From positions 1 to 6,830 of the forward strand of contig PMLI01000342.1 in the NCBI GenBank assembly GCA_003158835.1: 6,830 nt of DNA, in the 5' to 3' direction. The translations under genes were made by a program, and so were the position numbers. Below the pieces are notes generated by a model. It was not told the DNA's origin, made no database searches, and worked only from the letters and a program-made list of their open reading frames with translations. Positions 1 to 5,744 of the stretch are shown in pieces. Origin of the DNA: Acidimicrobiaceae bacterium. Its GTDB lineage: Bacteria > Actinomycetota > Acidimicrobiia > Acidimicrobiales > Palsa-688. How positions within the stretch are numbered: the first letter of the stretch is position 1; every line of letters starts with the position of its first letter.

Positions 1-1097
1 TCGATGGCGCGGCTTTGGGCGTTGGTCCGGTAGAAAACGGCGATGTCGCCCCAGCGGTAGCCCTGTTCCCGCCTGAGCCTCGCCACCTCCGAGGCCAGCC
101 AGGCGCCCTCGTCGTGCTCGTCCTCGGCCACGAAACGGACGAGCTGTTCACCTCCGCCCTGCGACGTCCACAAGTCCTTCGGTTTGCGCGTGACGTTATT
201 GGCGATAACCGCGTTGGCGGCGTCGAGGATCGTCTGGGTGGAACGGTAGTTCTGGTCGAGCACGACGACGCTGGCGTCGGGGAAGGCGCGCTCGAACTCG
301 AGGATGTTCCTTATGTCCGCGCCCCGCCACCCGTATATCGACTGGTCCGAATCGCCCACCACCGTGACGTCATGGTGGGCGCCGGCCAGCTGGATCACCA
401 GCTCGTTCTGAGCCCGGTTGGTGTCCTGGTACTCGTCCACCAGGATGTGGGAAAAGCGGTCCTGGTACGAGGCAAGCACTTCAGGGTGCTCCCGGAACAG
501 CCGGACGGTGAGGACGAGCAAGTCGTCGAAGTCCATGGCGTTGGCCGTCACGAGCCGGCGCTGGTACTCCTGGTAGACCTCGGCGATCTTGCGCTCGAAA
601 ATGGAGCTGCGCCGGGCCCGTTCGGAGTAATCAGCCGGGCCCAGCAATTCGTTCTTGGCACCGGATATCGCGGCGTGGACGGCTCGGGCCGGGAACTTCT
701 TCCCGTCCAGACCGAGTTCCCTGACCACATACCCGGTCAGGCGGACGGCATCGGCCTGGTCGTATATGGAAAAGGACGGCTGGTAACCGAGTGCCGCCGC
801 CTCCCGGCGAAGTATGCGCACGCAGGCGGCATGAAAAGTGGAAACCCACATGCGCTCGGCCACGGGGCCCACCAGCGAAGCCACCCGCTTGCGCATTTCG
901 TCGGCGGCTTTGTTGGTAAAAGTGATGGCGAGGATGGAAAAGGGTGACATCCCTTTTTCGCGCACCAGCCAGGCGATGCGGTGCGTCAGTACCCGTGTCT
1001 TGCCCGACCCGGCGCCGGCCACGACGAGCAGAGGCCCGCCGGTATGGGTCACCGCCTCTATTTGAGATGGGTTGAGGCCCGAGAGGAGTGCCTCACC
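1..1097 (-). CDS. pcrA: UvrD/PcrA-family superfamily 1 DNA helicase, N-terminal part (runs off left edge)
   Basis: An ATP-dependent 3'-5' DNA helicase of the UvrD/PcrA/Rep family, which acts in nucleotide excision repair and in clearing replication obstacles. Translating the minus strand gives the family motifs in order: Q motif GLNPSQIEAV (1079-1050), Walker A AGAGSGKT (1019-996), motif Ia TFTNKAADEM (923-894), STFHAACVRILR (842-807), Walker B VDEYQDTN (440-417), motif III VGDSDQSIYGWRG (359-321) and DQNYRST (257-237). Domains 1A/1B and the beginning of 2A are present; the C-terminal half lies beyond base 1. The frame is open without stops from about 1300, but no ATG, GTG or TTG occurs in frame before GTG 1052, which lies at the end of the Q motif. 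The 5' boundary is therefore unresolved, and I draw it where family similarity plausibly begins. It lies about 40 bp downstream of guaB3, on the same strand. Family assignment is very secure; PcrA versus UvrD naming is conventional, and a UvrD2-type paralogue cannot be excluded without the C-terminus. Confidence 0.93.
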
Positions 1098-1131
1098 CGC
1101 GGATATGTGAGCGGGGGTCGCGTCCGTCCAA
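1096..1131 (-). promoter_or_regulatory. Possible weak promoter for the helicase (leaderless arrangement)
   Basis: In the short gap after guaB3 there is TTGGAC (1131-1126), an 18-base spacer, and CATATC (1107-1102), followed five bases later by GTG at 1096. The -35 resembles the consensus but the -10 is poor. A start placed so close to the -10 would give a leaderless mRNA, which is common in actinobacteria. However, GTG 1096 is one base out of frame with the helicase, so this is only a tentative reading. The helicase may instead simply be co-transcribed with guaB3. Confidence 0.2.
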
Positions 1132-1135
1132 GCCG

Positions 1136-2296
1136 TTAGTGGCCCATCCCGATGTGCTGCGAACGCTGGAGCGACTTGCCCTCGGTCATGAGGGCCGGTG
1201 CCACCATCACCTCCGCCTTCTGGAACTCCTTCAGGCTCCCGTAGCCACAGGTGGCCATCGAGGTCTTGAGGGCCCCGAACAGGTTCATGCGGCCGTCATT
1301 TTCATGGGCCGGGCCGACGAGGACCTCACGCAGGGTGCCCCGTACCTCGGTCTTCACCCGCGCCCCGCGCGGCAGGGTCGGATGGAAGGTCGCCATGCCC
1401 CAGTGGTAGCCGTGGCCGGGCGCCTCGGCCGCCGCCGCCAACGGCGAACCAAGCATGACGGCGTCGGCACCGCAGACAATCGCCTTGGCCACGTCGCCCC
1501 CGGTCCCCATCCCGCCATCGGCTATGACGTGGACATAAACGCCCGTTTCGTCGAGGTGCTGGGCCCGGGCCGCCCGGGCGTCGGCGATGGCGGTGGCCTG
1601 GGGCACTCCGATACCGAGCACGCCCCGGGTCGTGCAGGCGTGGCCCGGGCCGACACCCACCAAAACGCCGACGGCCCCGGTGCGCATGAGGTGGAGAGCC
1701 GCCTGGTAGGACGCGCAACCGCCCACGATGACCGGGATCTCGAACTCGCGGATGAAGCGCTTGAGGTTGAGCGGCTCGACCGTCTTGGAGACGTGCTCGG
1801 CCGAGACCACGGTGCCCTGGACCACAAAGAGGTCGAGCTCGGCGTCGATGAGGGCTTTGGCGTACTGGGCCGTGCGTTGGGGAGTGAACGAGCCGCACGC
1901 CACGACCCCCGCCGCCTTGATCTCACGGATCCGGGCCGTGATGAGCTCGGCCCTGATGGGCTCGGCGTAAATCTGCTGCATGCGCGCCGTCGCCTTGTCG
2001 GGGCTCAGCTGGGAGATCTCTTCGAGGTAGGGCTCGGGGTCGTCGTAACGCGTCCACAGACCTTCGAGGTTGAGCACGCCCACGACGCCGAGCTGGCCGA
2101 TCTCAATGGCGGTGGCCGGGCTGATGACCCCGTCCATGGCCGACCCCATGAGCGGGAGGTCAAATCGGAAAGCGTCGATTTCCCAGGAGATGTCTACATC
2201 TTCGGGGTCCCTCGTCCGCCGGCTGGGGACAATCGCGATGTCATCGAAGCCGTACGCCCGTCGCCCCGATTTACCCTTGCCGATCTCGATTTCCAC
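1136..2296 (-). CDS. guaB3: GuaB3 family IMP dehydrogenase-related protein (no CBS domains)
   Basis: A 386-residue (beta/alpha)8-barrel protein of the IMP dehydrogenase/GMP reductase family. IMP dehydrogenases oxidise IMP to XMP with NAD+, the committed step to guanine nucleotides. Visible family features are the N-terminal YGFDDIAIVPSRRTRD segment (15-30), the catalytic loop GPGHACTTRGVLGIGVPQ with the presumed nucleophile Cys221 (216-233), the phosphate-binding ADGGMGTGGD loop (259-268) with GSPLA (283-287), and a C-terminal flap-like HWGMATFHPTLPRG (298-311). The length and the absence of the roughly 120-residue CBS insertion typical of GuaB fit the GuaB3 subfamily, which occurs in actinobacteria beside canonical GuaB and in cyanobacteria. 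Start is GTG 2296, with GAGAGG (2310-2305) eight bases upstream. The TAA stop is at 1138-1136. Whether this copy is a full IMP dehydrogenase is not decided by sequence alone; a GMP reductase is less likely given the GuaB3-specific N- and C-terminal segments. Confidence 0.93.
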   Translation of the reverse strand: MEIEIGKGKSGRRAYGFDDIAIVPSRRTRDPEDVDISWEIDAFRFDLPLMGSAMDGVISPATAIEIGQLGVVGVLNLEGLWTRYDDPEPYLEEISQLSPDKATARMQQIYAEPIRAELITARIREIKAAGVVACGSFTPQRTAQYAKALIDAELDLFVVQGTVVSAEHVSKTVEPLNLKRFIREFEIPVIVGGCASYQAALHLMRTGAVGVLVGVGPGHACTTRGVLGIGVPQATAIADARAARAQHLDETGVYVHVIADGGMGTGGDVAKAIVCGADAVMLGSPLAAAAEAPGHGYHWGMATFHPTLPRGARVKTEVRGTLREVLVGPAHENDGRMNLFGALKTSMATCGYGSLKEFQKAEVMVAPALMTEGKSLQRSQHIGMGH

Positions 2297-2386
2297 GTTG
2301 CCTGCCTCTCGTGCGCGTCGCTGAGCTTTAAGCCCCGAGTCTAGGGGCCGCCTTCAGGGCGCCGGGGCGATCGCGACGGGGCGAGA
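2297..2386 (-). other. Intergenic region upstream of guaB3
   Basis: Ninety bases separate the zinc-ribbon gene stop from the guaB3 start. It contains a short GCCCC/GGGGC hairpin with a 7-base loop (2348-2332) followed by TT. That is too weak to call a terminator with confidence, and there is no convincing -35/-10 pair. Nothing resembling a purine riboswitch was recognised. guaB3 may be read through from the upstream genes or have an unrecognised promoter here. Confidence 0.4.
2305..2310 (-). promoter_or_regulatory. Ribosome binding site of guaB3
   Basis: GAGAGG lies eight bases upstream of GTG 2296 and supports that codon as the guaB3 start. It also agrees with the family-typical N-terminus that follows. 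Confidence 0.55.
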
Positions 2387-2773
2387 TCAGGCCCCGGACA
2401 AACCGATGGCCATCCGGCCGCGACGTTCGCCGACCGCCGGCTCGGTCTGGCCCATCAGTGCCTCCGGCGGGGCCGGCTGGCCGGTCGAGCGCTCGGTGGC
2501 CAGCAAATAGATGTCGCTGTGGCCCGCCCCCGGCCCCGGCTGAGGTGCGGCCCCGGCTGAGGGATGGGCCGTGCCGGCCGGCGCCGTCTTGACCGTCCCG
2601 ACCGCCTCGCTGGTCACGCCGGCCCTGTGCATCGTGACCTCGGCTCGCCTGGTGATCGGCAGCACCGGGTGAGGCCGGCGCTCCGGGGCGGGCGAAGGAG
2701 CGAGCGAACCCGAGCAACGGGAGCAGGTCTGCTCCCCGGACTTGTTCATAACACCGCAGCGCGGACAGATCAT
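2387..2773 (-). CDS. Small zinc-ribbon protein, function unknown
   Basis: A 128-residue protein beginning MICPRCG. Two CxxC knuckles (Cys3/Cys6 and Cys17/Cys20, ten residues apart) form a short treble-clef/zinc-ribbon motif of the kind found at the N-terminus of many small bacterial proteins. Residues 25-110 are rich in Pro, Ala and Gly and look largely disordered, with a more ordinary stretch HSDIYLLATERSTGQ at about 85-99. There is no membrane segment or signal peptide. The ATG (2773-2771) overlaps the TGA of the upstream NUDIX gene (ATGA), which implies translational coupling and supports this start over longer readings of the same frame that run back into the NUDIX gene. I do not recognise an ortholog with known function. 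Zinc binding is inferred from the cysteine spacing; a role in nucleic-acid or protein contact would be a guess. Confidence 0.78.
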   Translation of the reverse strand: MICPRCGVMNKSGEQTCSRCSGSLAPSPAPERRPHPVLPITRRAEVTMHRAGVTSEAVGTVKTAPAGTAHPSAGAAPQPGPGAGHSDIYLLATERSTGQPAPPEALMGQTEPAVGERRGRMAIGLSGA

Positions 2774-3534
2774 CTCTCGTCCAGGGTACCTTTTGCGGAG
2801 CCTCCTGCGTCCCCGTGGACCAAAACGACGTCCAGCAGCTCGGTGAGCAGCCGTCCGGTGGCGCCCCAGACGACGTCTTCCTCCAACTGGAAAAACGGCA
2901 CCGACCTGAACGCGGCGATGCCTGCCCCGGCGTCGCCCTCCGCCGCGGGCCAGAACTCCTCGTGGAACACGCCGTTCTCGGCCAGGCGGGCCAGGGGCAC
3001 CCAGAAGATCTTGTCCACCTCGGACCCGTCGGCCCGGAGCGCCTGGCCGTCGGCGCACGGCCCCTCGAAGCGGGAGACAAAACAATAGACCAGGGCGGAG
3101 CTGAGCCGGGTCGTGAGCGGCGTGAGCTCGCCTAAGACCTCGACCGAGGCAGGCCGGAGGCCCACCTCCTCGTTGGCCTCCCGCAGGGCGGCCTGGAGAG
3201 GCGTCTCCCCGGGACGCAGACGACCTCCGGGGAACGACACTTCACCACCGTGAGAGCGCAGGTGGGCGGAGCGCCGGGTCAGCACCACGCTGGCTTCGCC
3301 GCCCTCGTCGAACAGCAAGCACAACACGGCCGCGGGCCTGGAATCGCTCTGGAAAGGCAACTCGCCCCGTGTCACGTCGACAGGGCCCTGCGGCCGGGCC
3401 TGGCGGGAGCGGGCCGCCAGAGCCAGGCGGACGGCGTCGACCGAGACACCGCGACGCCGCCCTTCGGGAAGAGCGGACCACGGGGCGGGGGGGCCGAGCC
3501 GCATTCCCTCCGGACGCGGGATCCGAGCCGGCAC
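2770..3534 (-). CDS. NUDIX hydrolase, CoA-diphosphatase (NudL/NUDT7-like) type
   Basis: A 254-residue NUDIX hydrolase. The complete NUDIX box G-x5-E-x7-REAxEEVGL spans residues 104-126 (Gly104, Glu110, Arg118, Glu119, Glu122, Glu123), supplying the Mg2+ site that hydrolyses nucleoside diphosphates linked to another group. Just before it, residues 84-103 (VLTRRSAHLRSHGGEVSFPGG) carry the motif specific to CoA pyrophosphatases, which cleave CoA or its derivatives to phosphopantetheine and 3',5'-ADP. The C-terminal VVWGATGRLLTELL also fits that subfamily. I choose GTG 3534 because the PARIPRPEG...GPPAPW N-terminus then stays intact. ATG 3504 is the alternative, but its GGAGGG lies only one base away. 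Frame extension up to 3681 would overlap the upstream gene and is unlikely. The TGA stop overlaps the next gene's ATG. Cytosolic; substrate is inferred from subfamily motif only. Confidence 0.9.
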   Translation of the reverse strand: MPARIPRPEGMRLGPPAPWSALPEGRRRGVSVDAVRLALAARSRQARPQGPVDVTRGELPFQSDSRPAAVLCLLFDEGGEASVVLTRRSAHLRSHGGEVSFPGGRLRPGETPLQAALREANEEVGLRPASVEVLGELTPLTTRLSSALVYCFVSRFEGPCADGQALRADGSEVDKIFWVPLARLAENGVFHEEFWPAAEGDAGAGIAAFRSVPFFQLEEDVVWGATGRLLTELLDVVLVHGDAGGSAKGTLDER

Positions 3535-3553
3535 GTGCTTAACCCCCGGGGCG

Positions 3554-3832
3554 TCAGACGATCGGGGCCCAGGTCGACGGCGGACCACCCACCGGTCGGG
3601 CCTCGCCCTCGGGCTCGGGCGTGGCCCCGGGCTCGGGAGCGGCGCCGGGCTCAGTGGTCCCGGTTGCCGAAGGCGGCCCACCCGGGCCGGAAAGCTGCTC
3701 GAGCAGTTGACGCAGGCCAGCGGTCTTCATGTTGGCCATTACCCGGCCCGGCGTCACTTCCCCTCGTTCCCACTCCATCCAGGTCTGCAGGAGCTTGTTC
3801 GGGTCCGGGGTGGGTGCTTCCATCGGCGCCAC
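3554..3832 (-). CDS. Small hypothetical protein with Pro/Gly/Glu-rich tail
   Basis: A 92-residue protein from GTG 3832; ATG 3823, three codons in, is an equally good start, and neither has a strong ribosome binding site. Residues about 8-47 (DPNKLLQTWMEWERGEVTP..., then MANMKTAGLRQLLEQL) look like a compact helical unit with normal amino-acid balance, whereas the remaining half is low-complexity with imperfect repeats of EPGA/PEPG. There is no membrane segment, signal peptide or cysteine. It sits 19 bp before the NUDIX start on the same strand, so it probably shares its transcript. I do not recognise the family. The ordered N-terminal part and gene-like codon use argue that it is real, but no function can be assigned. 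Confidence 0.68.
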   Translation of the reverse strand: MAPMEAPTPDPNKLLQTWMEWERGEVTPGRVMANMKTAGLRQLLEQLSGPGGPPSATGTTEPGAAPEPGATPEPEGEARPVGGPPSTWAPIV

Positions 3833-3920
3833 ACTAGTGCCCGCCGCCCGGCGTCCGAGACCCCGGAACGCGCCGTCGCGGCCGGGCCGGGCCTCAGGGG
3901 CAGCAGCACGGCACGCGGCG
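3833..3920 (-). other. Intergenic gap between LCP gene and small hypothetical gene
   Basis: Eighty-eight GC-rich bases with repeated GGCC/CCGG steps and a CACTAGTG palindrome just before the next gene. No clear terminator with a T-tract and no clear promoter is visible. Confidence 0.4.
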
Positions 3921-5633
3921 CTAGCAGGCCCGGGGGTCCCACGGTGCCTGCTGGTCGGAGGATGAGGTGGCGGGCGCGCCGTTGGGTGTCGGCACCGTCG
4001 TGGTGGTAACGGGGGACCGCGTGGTCGACGTGGTCGAAGCGACTGTGGTCGTGGTGGCGAGGGTGGTCGTCGGCGTCGTGGTGGTCGTGGTGGAGGCGGT
4101 GGTGGTCGTCGTCAGAGTGGTCGTCGGTGAACCGGTGGTCGTCATCGGGACCGTCGTGGTCGTCGTCGTGGCCGGGACGGGCTTGGCGGCCACGTTGACG
4201 GTCGACCCGAGGTCAACTTCCACGGTCCCGGGGGCCACGGACGGGCTGACCTGCATCATTACCGCTCCGGACAGGTACTTCATGACGTACAGGGCCCGGG
4301 CTATGTCCTTGGGGTGGTAGAGCACAAGCGTCTCGGAGGTGTTCGAGGGCACCGTACCGGTGGTCTCGCCACTGACCTTCAGGCCCTGTGAGGCCAGCGC
4401 TTGGCCGGCCGCCAGGGCGGCGTCGTAGCTGCCGGTGATGCTAACGACGCTGACCGATTTGGGGGCGAGCGCCTTGGGTAAAGCGTCACCGTCCCACGCC
4501 TTTATGACATTGTTGTCGGCCGGCTGGACGGGGAAGAGGACGTCGCCCATCCCGTACCCGCCGTAGTAGTAGTTGTTGACGCCGGTGACTGACAACGTCG
4601 TCTCCGCCACGTTGGCCACATTTATGTTGCGGTAGTGCAGGACCAGGCTCAGCAGCTGGTTCTTCAGCCCGGTGTCCACGGTCATCTGTTTGACGACGGC
4701 GGCGAGGAACGACACCGCCGTGGCCGGGTCGGTCTTGCCCTTCGACTTGGCCGTGTCCGCCACGATCTTTATGAAGGTGTGCGTCCTTACGATGCGCGCC
4801 AGGTCGGACTCGGGATCGTAGGGCCAATATGCCCGAGGCGCGGTGTCGCCTGGGGGGTCGTACTGCAGGTGGCGGGCCCGCACCAGTGTCAAGGCATAGA
4901 ACCCGTTGAGGTGATGGCACCCGGCGGTGGGAATGTAGAGCAGGGAGTCGGCGTCAAAAACAGGGTCAGGGAAGTAGACGTTGATGCCGCCCAGTGCGTT
5001 GACGCTGCCTATGAAACCGTTGAAATTGAGCTCCACGAAATGGTTGATGGGAATGCCGAGATCTTCCTGGATGGCGTTGACGAGGTTGTCCGGTCCTTCC
5101 TTGCCGTCGTTGAGGGCGGCGTCCATCTTCTGGTAGGAACCAACGGGGCTCCCGACCGGCATCGGGACGAACAGGTCGCGTGGGATGGAAAGTATGGACG
5201 CTGTGCGGTGGGCCGGGTCCAGGTGCAGGACCATCATGATGTCGGCCAGCGTCCCGGAGTAGGTCAAGGACGAGCCGAACTGCTGCTGCTGCTGCGAGGT
5301 GAGGCCTTGACGGGTCTCATTGCCGATGAGCAAGATGTTCTCGGGCTGCAGGCCGTCCGCCGCTCCTTGAGCCTTGGGGGCCGGGCCGCTGCCTCCGGCG
5401 TAGTAGCCGGGCAAGGTTAGGTCCTTGCCGGGGTCGGTGACGATCGACCCGATCTCGTACCGGACATAGCCATAGGCCGAGGCCATGGCTACCAAGCACA
5501 GGAACACGACGCCGTTTGTGACGACCAGGGTGCGACGGGGCCAGCGCCGCTCGAGCCGCGCCCGAGGGCCGCCGGCCGGCTTCGGGGGGTCGTCCGCCTG
5601 GTCGACGGCGTGCTTAGGAGTGGTCTTCTTCAC
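3921..5633 (-). CDS. LytR-CpsA-Psr (LCP) family cell-envelope protein with LytR_C domain and Thr-rich tail
   Basis: A 570-residue protein. LCP enzymes transfer undecaprenyl-phosphate-linked glycopolymers onto peptidoglycan or related acceptors outside the membrane. It has a basic cytoplasmic N-terminus (1-34), one transmembrane helix (about 35-57), the LCP catalytic domain (about 98-292), a LytR_C domain (about 394-480) and a Thr-rich tail (489-546, 38 of 58 residues Thr), ending in Cys570. Conserved LCP residues visible are Asp131 in LADIMMVL, Arg152 in SIPRDL, Arg252 and Arg254 in LVRARH, and Asp277, Arg280 and Arg283 in DLARIVRTH. The usual RQ pair here is Arg-Thr (Thr284), and the spacing between RARH and DLAR is about 20 residues. 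Start is GTG 5633 with no strong ribosome binding site; the following MKKTTPK is a sensible inside-facing N-terminus. It stands alone between a terminator and an 88-bp gap. The polymer it handles cannot be told from this window. Confidence 0.92.
   Translation of the reverse strand: MKKTTPKHAVDQADDPPKPAGGPRARLERRWPRRTLVVTNGVVFLCLVAMASAYGYVRYEIGSIVTDPGKDLTLPGYYAGGSGPAPKAQGAADGLQPENILLIGNETRQGLTSQQQQQFGSSLTYSGTLADIMMVLHLDPAHRTASILSIPRDLFVPMPVGSPVGSYQKMDAALNDGKEGPDNLVNAIQEDLGIPINHFVELNFNGFIGSVNALGGINVYFPDPVFDADSLLYIPTAGCHHLNGFYALTLVRARHLQYDPPGDTAPRAYWPYDPESDLARIVRTHTFIKIVADTAKSKGKTDPATAVSFLAAVVKQMTVDTGLKNQLLSLVLHYRNINVANVAETTLSVTGVNNYYYGGYGMGDVLFPVQPADNNVIKAWDGDALPKALAPKSVSVVSITGSYDAALAAGQALASQGLKVSGETTGTVPSNTSETLVLYHPKDIARALYVMKYLSGAVMMQVSPSVAPGTVEVDLGSTVNVAAKPVPATTTTTTVPMTTTGSPTTTLTTTTTASTTTTTTPTTTLATTTTVASTTSTTRSPVTTTTVPTPNGAPATSSSDQQAPWDPRAC
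3996..4169 (-). repeat. Low-complexity Thr-codon tract (coding)
   Basis: About 174 bases made mostly of ACG/ACC/ACT codons encode the Thr-rich C-terminal tail of the LCP protein in runs of two to six Thr broken by Pro, Val, Ala, Leu and Ser. On the plus strand it reads as GTCGTGGTC-like triplets. It is a degenerate, coding simple-sequence tract, probably a wall-spanning or O-glycosylatable linker. Confidence 0.75.
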
Positions 5634-5682
5634 GGGAGTTAAGACACTCTAGAGGTACCCGACGGTTTCCGCAGCCAAGGAA
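5634..5682 (-). promoter_or_regulatory. Probable promoter region of the LCP gene
   Basis: The 49 bases between the groL terminator and the LCP start must hold the LCP promoter if termination is efficient. A TTGGCT (5678-5673) and a TAGAGT (5651-5646) occur, but their spacer is 21 bases, too long for a good housekeeping promoter. A GGAAAC element (5670-5665) could be the -35 of an ECF-type sigma factor. The exact elements are not determined. Confidence 0.25.
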
Positions 5683-5711
5683 ATGGGGCCCGGCATGATG
5701 CCGGGCCCCAT
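5683..5711 (-). terminator. Hairpin terminator downstream of groL
   Basis: A perfect inverted repeat, with 12-base arms ATGGGGCCCGGC and GCCGGGCCCCAT around a 5-base loop, sits 34 bases after the groL stop. On the minus strand the stem is followed by TTTCCTT, a short T-rich run. It separates groL from the LCP gene and fits intrinsic termination of the chaperonin transcript. Confidence 0.8.
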
Positions 5712-5744
5712 CGCGTGAACAGGAAAGACTTGGACAGGGCAGGG

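Noticed and set aside
15..947. Long plus-strand open frame (310 codons) opposite the helicase
   Set aside because: It mirrors the helicase codons on the other strand, is Val/Gly/Arg-rich and shows no recognisable domain. Long antisense frames are expected at this G+C.
1088..2344. Plus-strand open frame of 418 codons, longer than guaB3 itself
   Set aside because: The minus strand carries a complete, motif-rich GuaB3. The plus frame is His/Arg/Gly-rich noise without family features.
2332..2348. GCCCC/GGGGC hairpin before guaB3 as a terminator
   Set aside because: Only a five-pair stem with two T residues after it; too weak to call.
2328..3080. Minus-strand open frame of 250 codons across the NUDIX 3' half and the zinc-ribbon gene
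   Set aside because: An out-of-frame shadow of two genes whose own frames carry clear motifs.
3535..3681. Extended N-terminus for the NUDIX protein (start at 3681)
   Set aside because: It would overlap the small upstream gene by more than 120 bases, and the extra residues are Arg/Pro-rich shadow sequence unlike the family.
3996..4169. Repetitive tract as a possible CRISPR or minisatellite array
   Set aside because: There are no fixed-length repeats or spacers. The periodicity is three bases and is explained by Thr codons.
3967..4320. Val-rich plus-strand frame that resembles a membrane segment
   Set aside because: It is the complement of the Thr-codon tract (ACC/ACG read as GGT/CGT/GTC-type triplets), so its hydrophobicity is an artefact.
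5280..5294. Five CAG codons in a row (Gln114-118 of the LCP protein)
   Set aside because: A short simple repeat in a loop just before the LCP core; too short to imply phase variation, and it stays in frame whatever its copy number.
4635..5420. Plus-strand open frame opposite the LCP domain
   Set aside because: An antisense shadow of the LCP coding sequence, with no ribosome binding site or domain.
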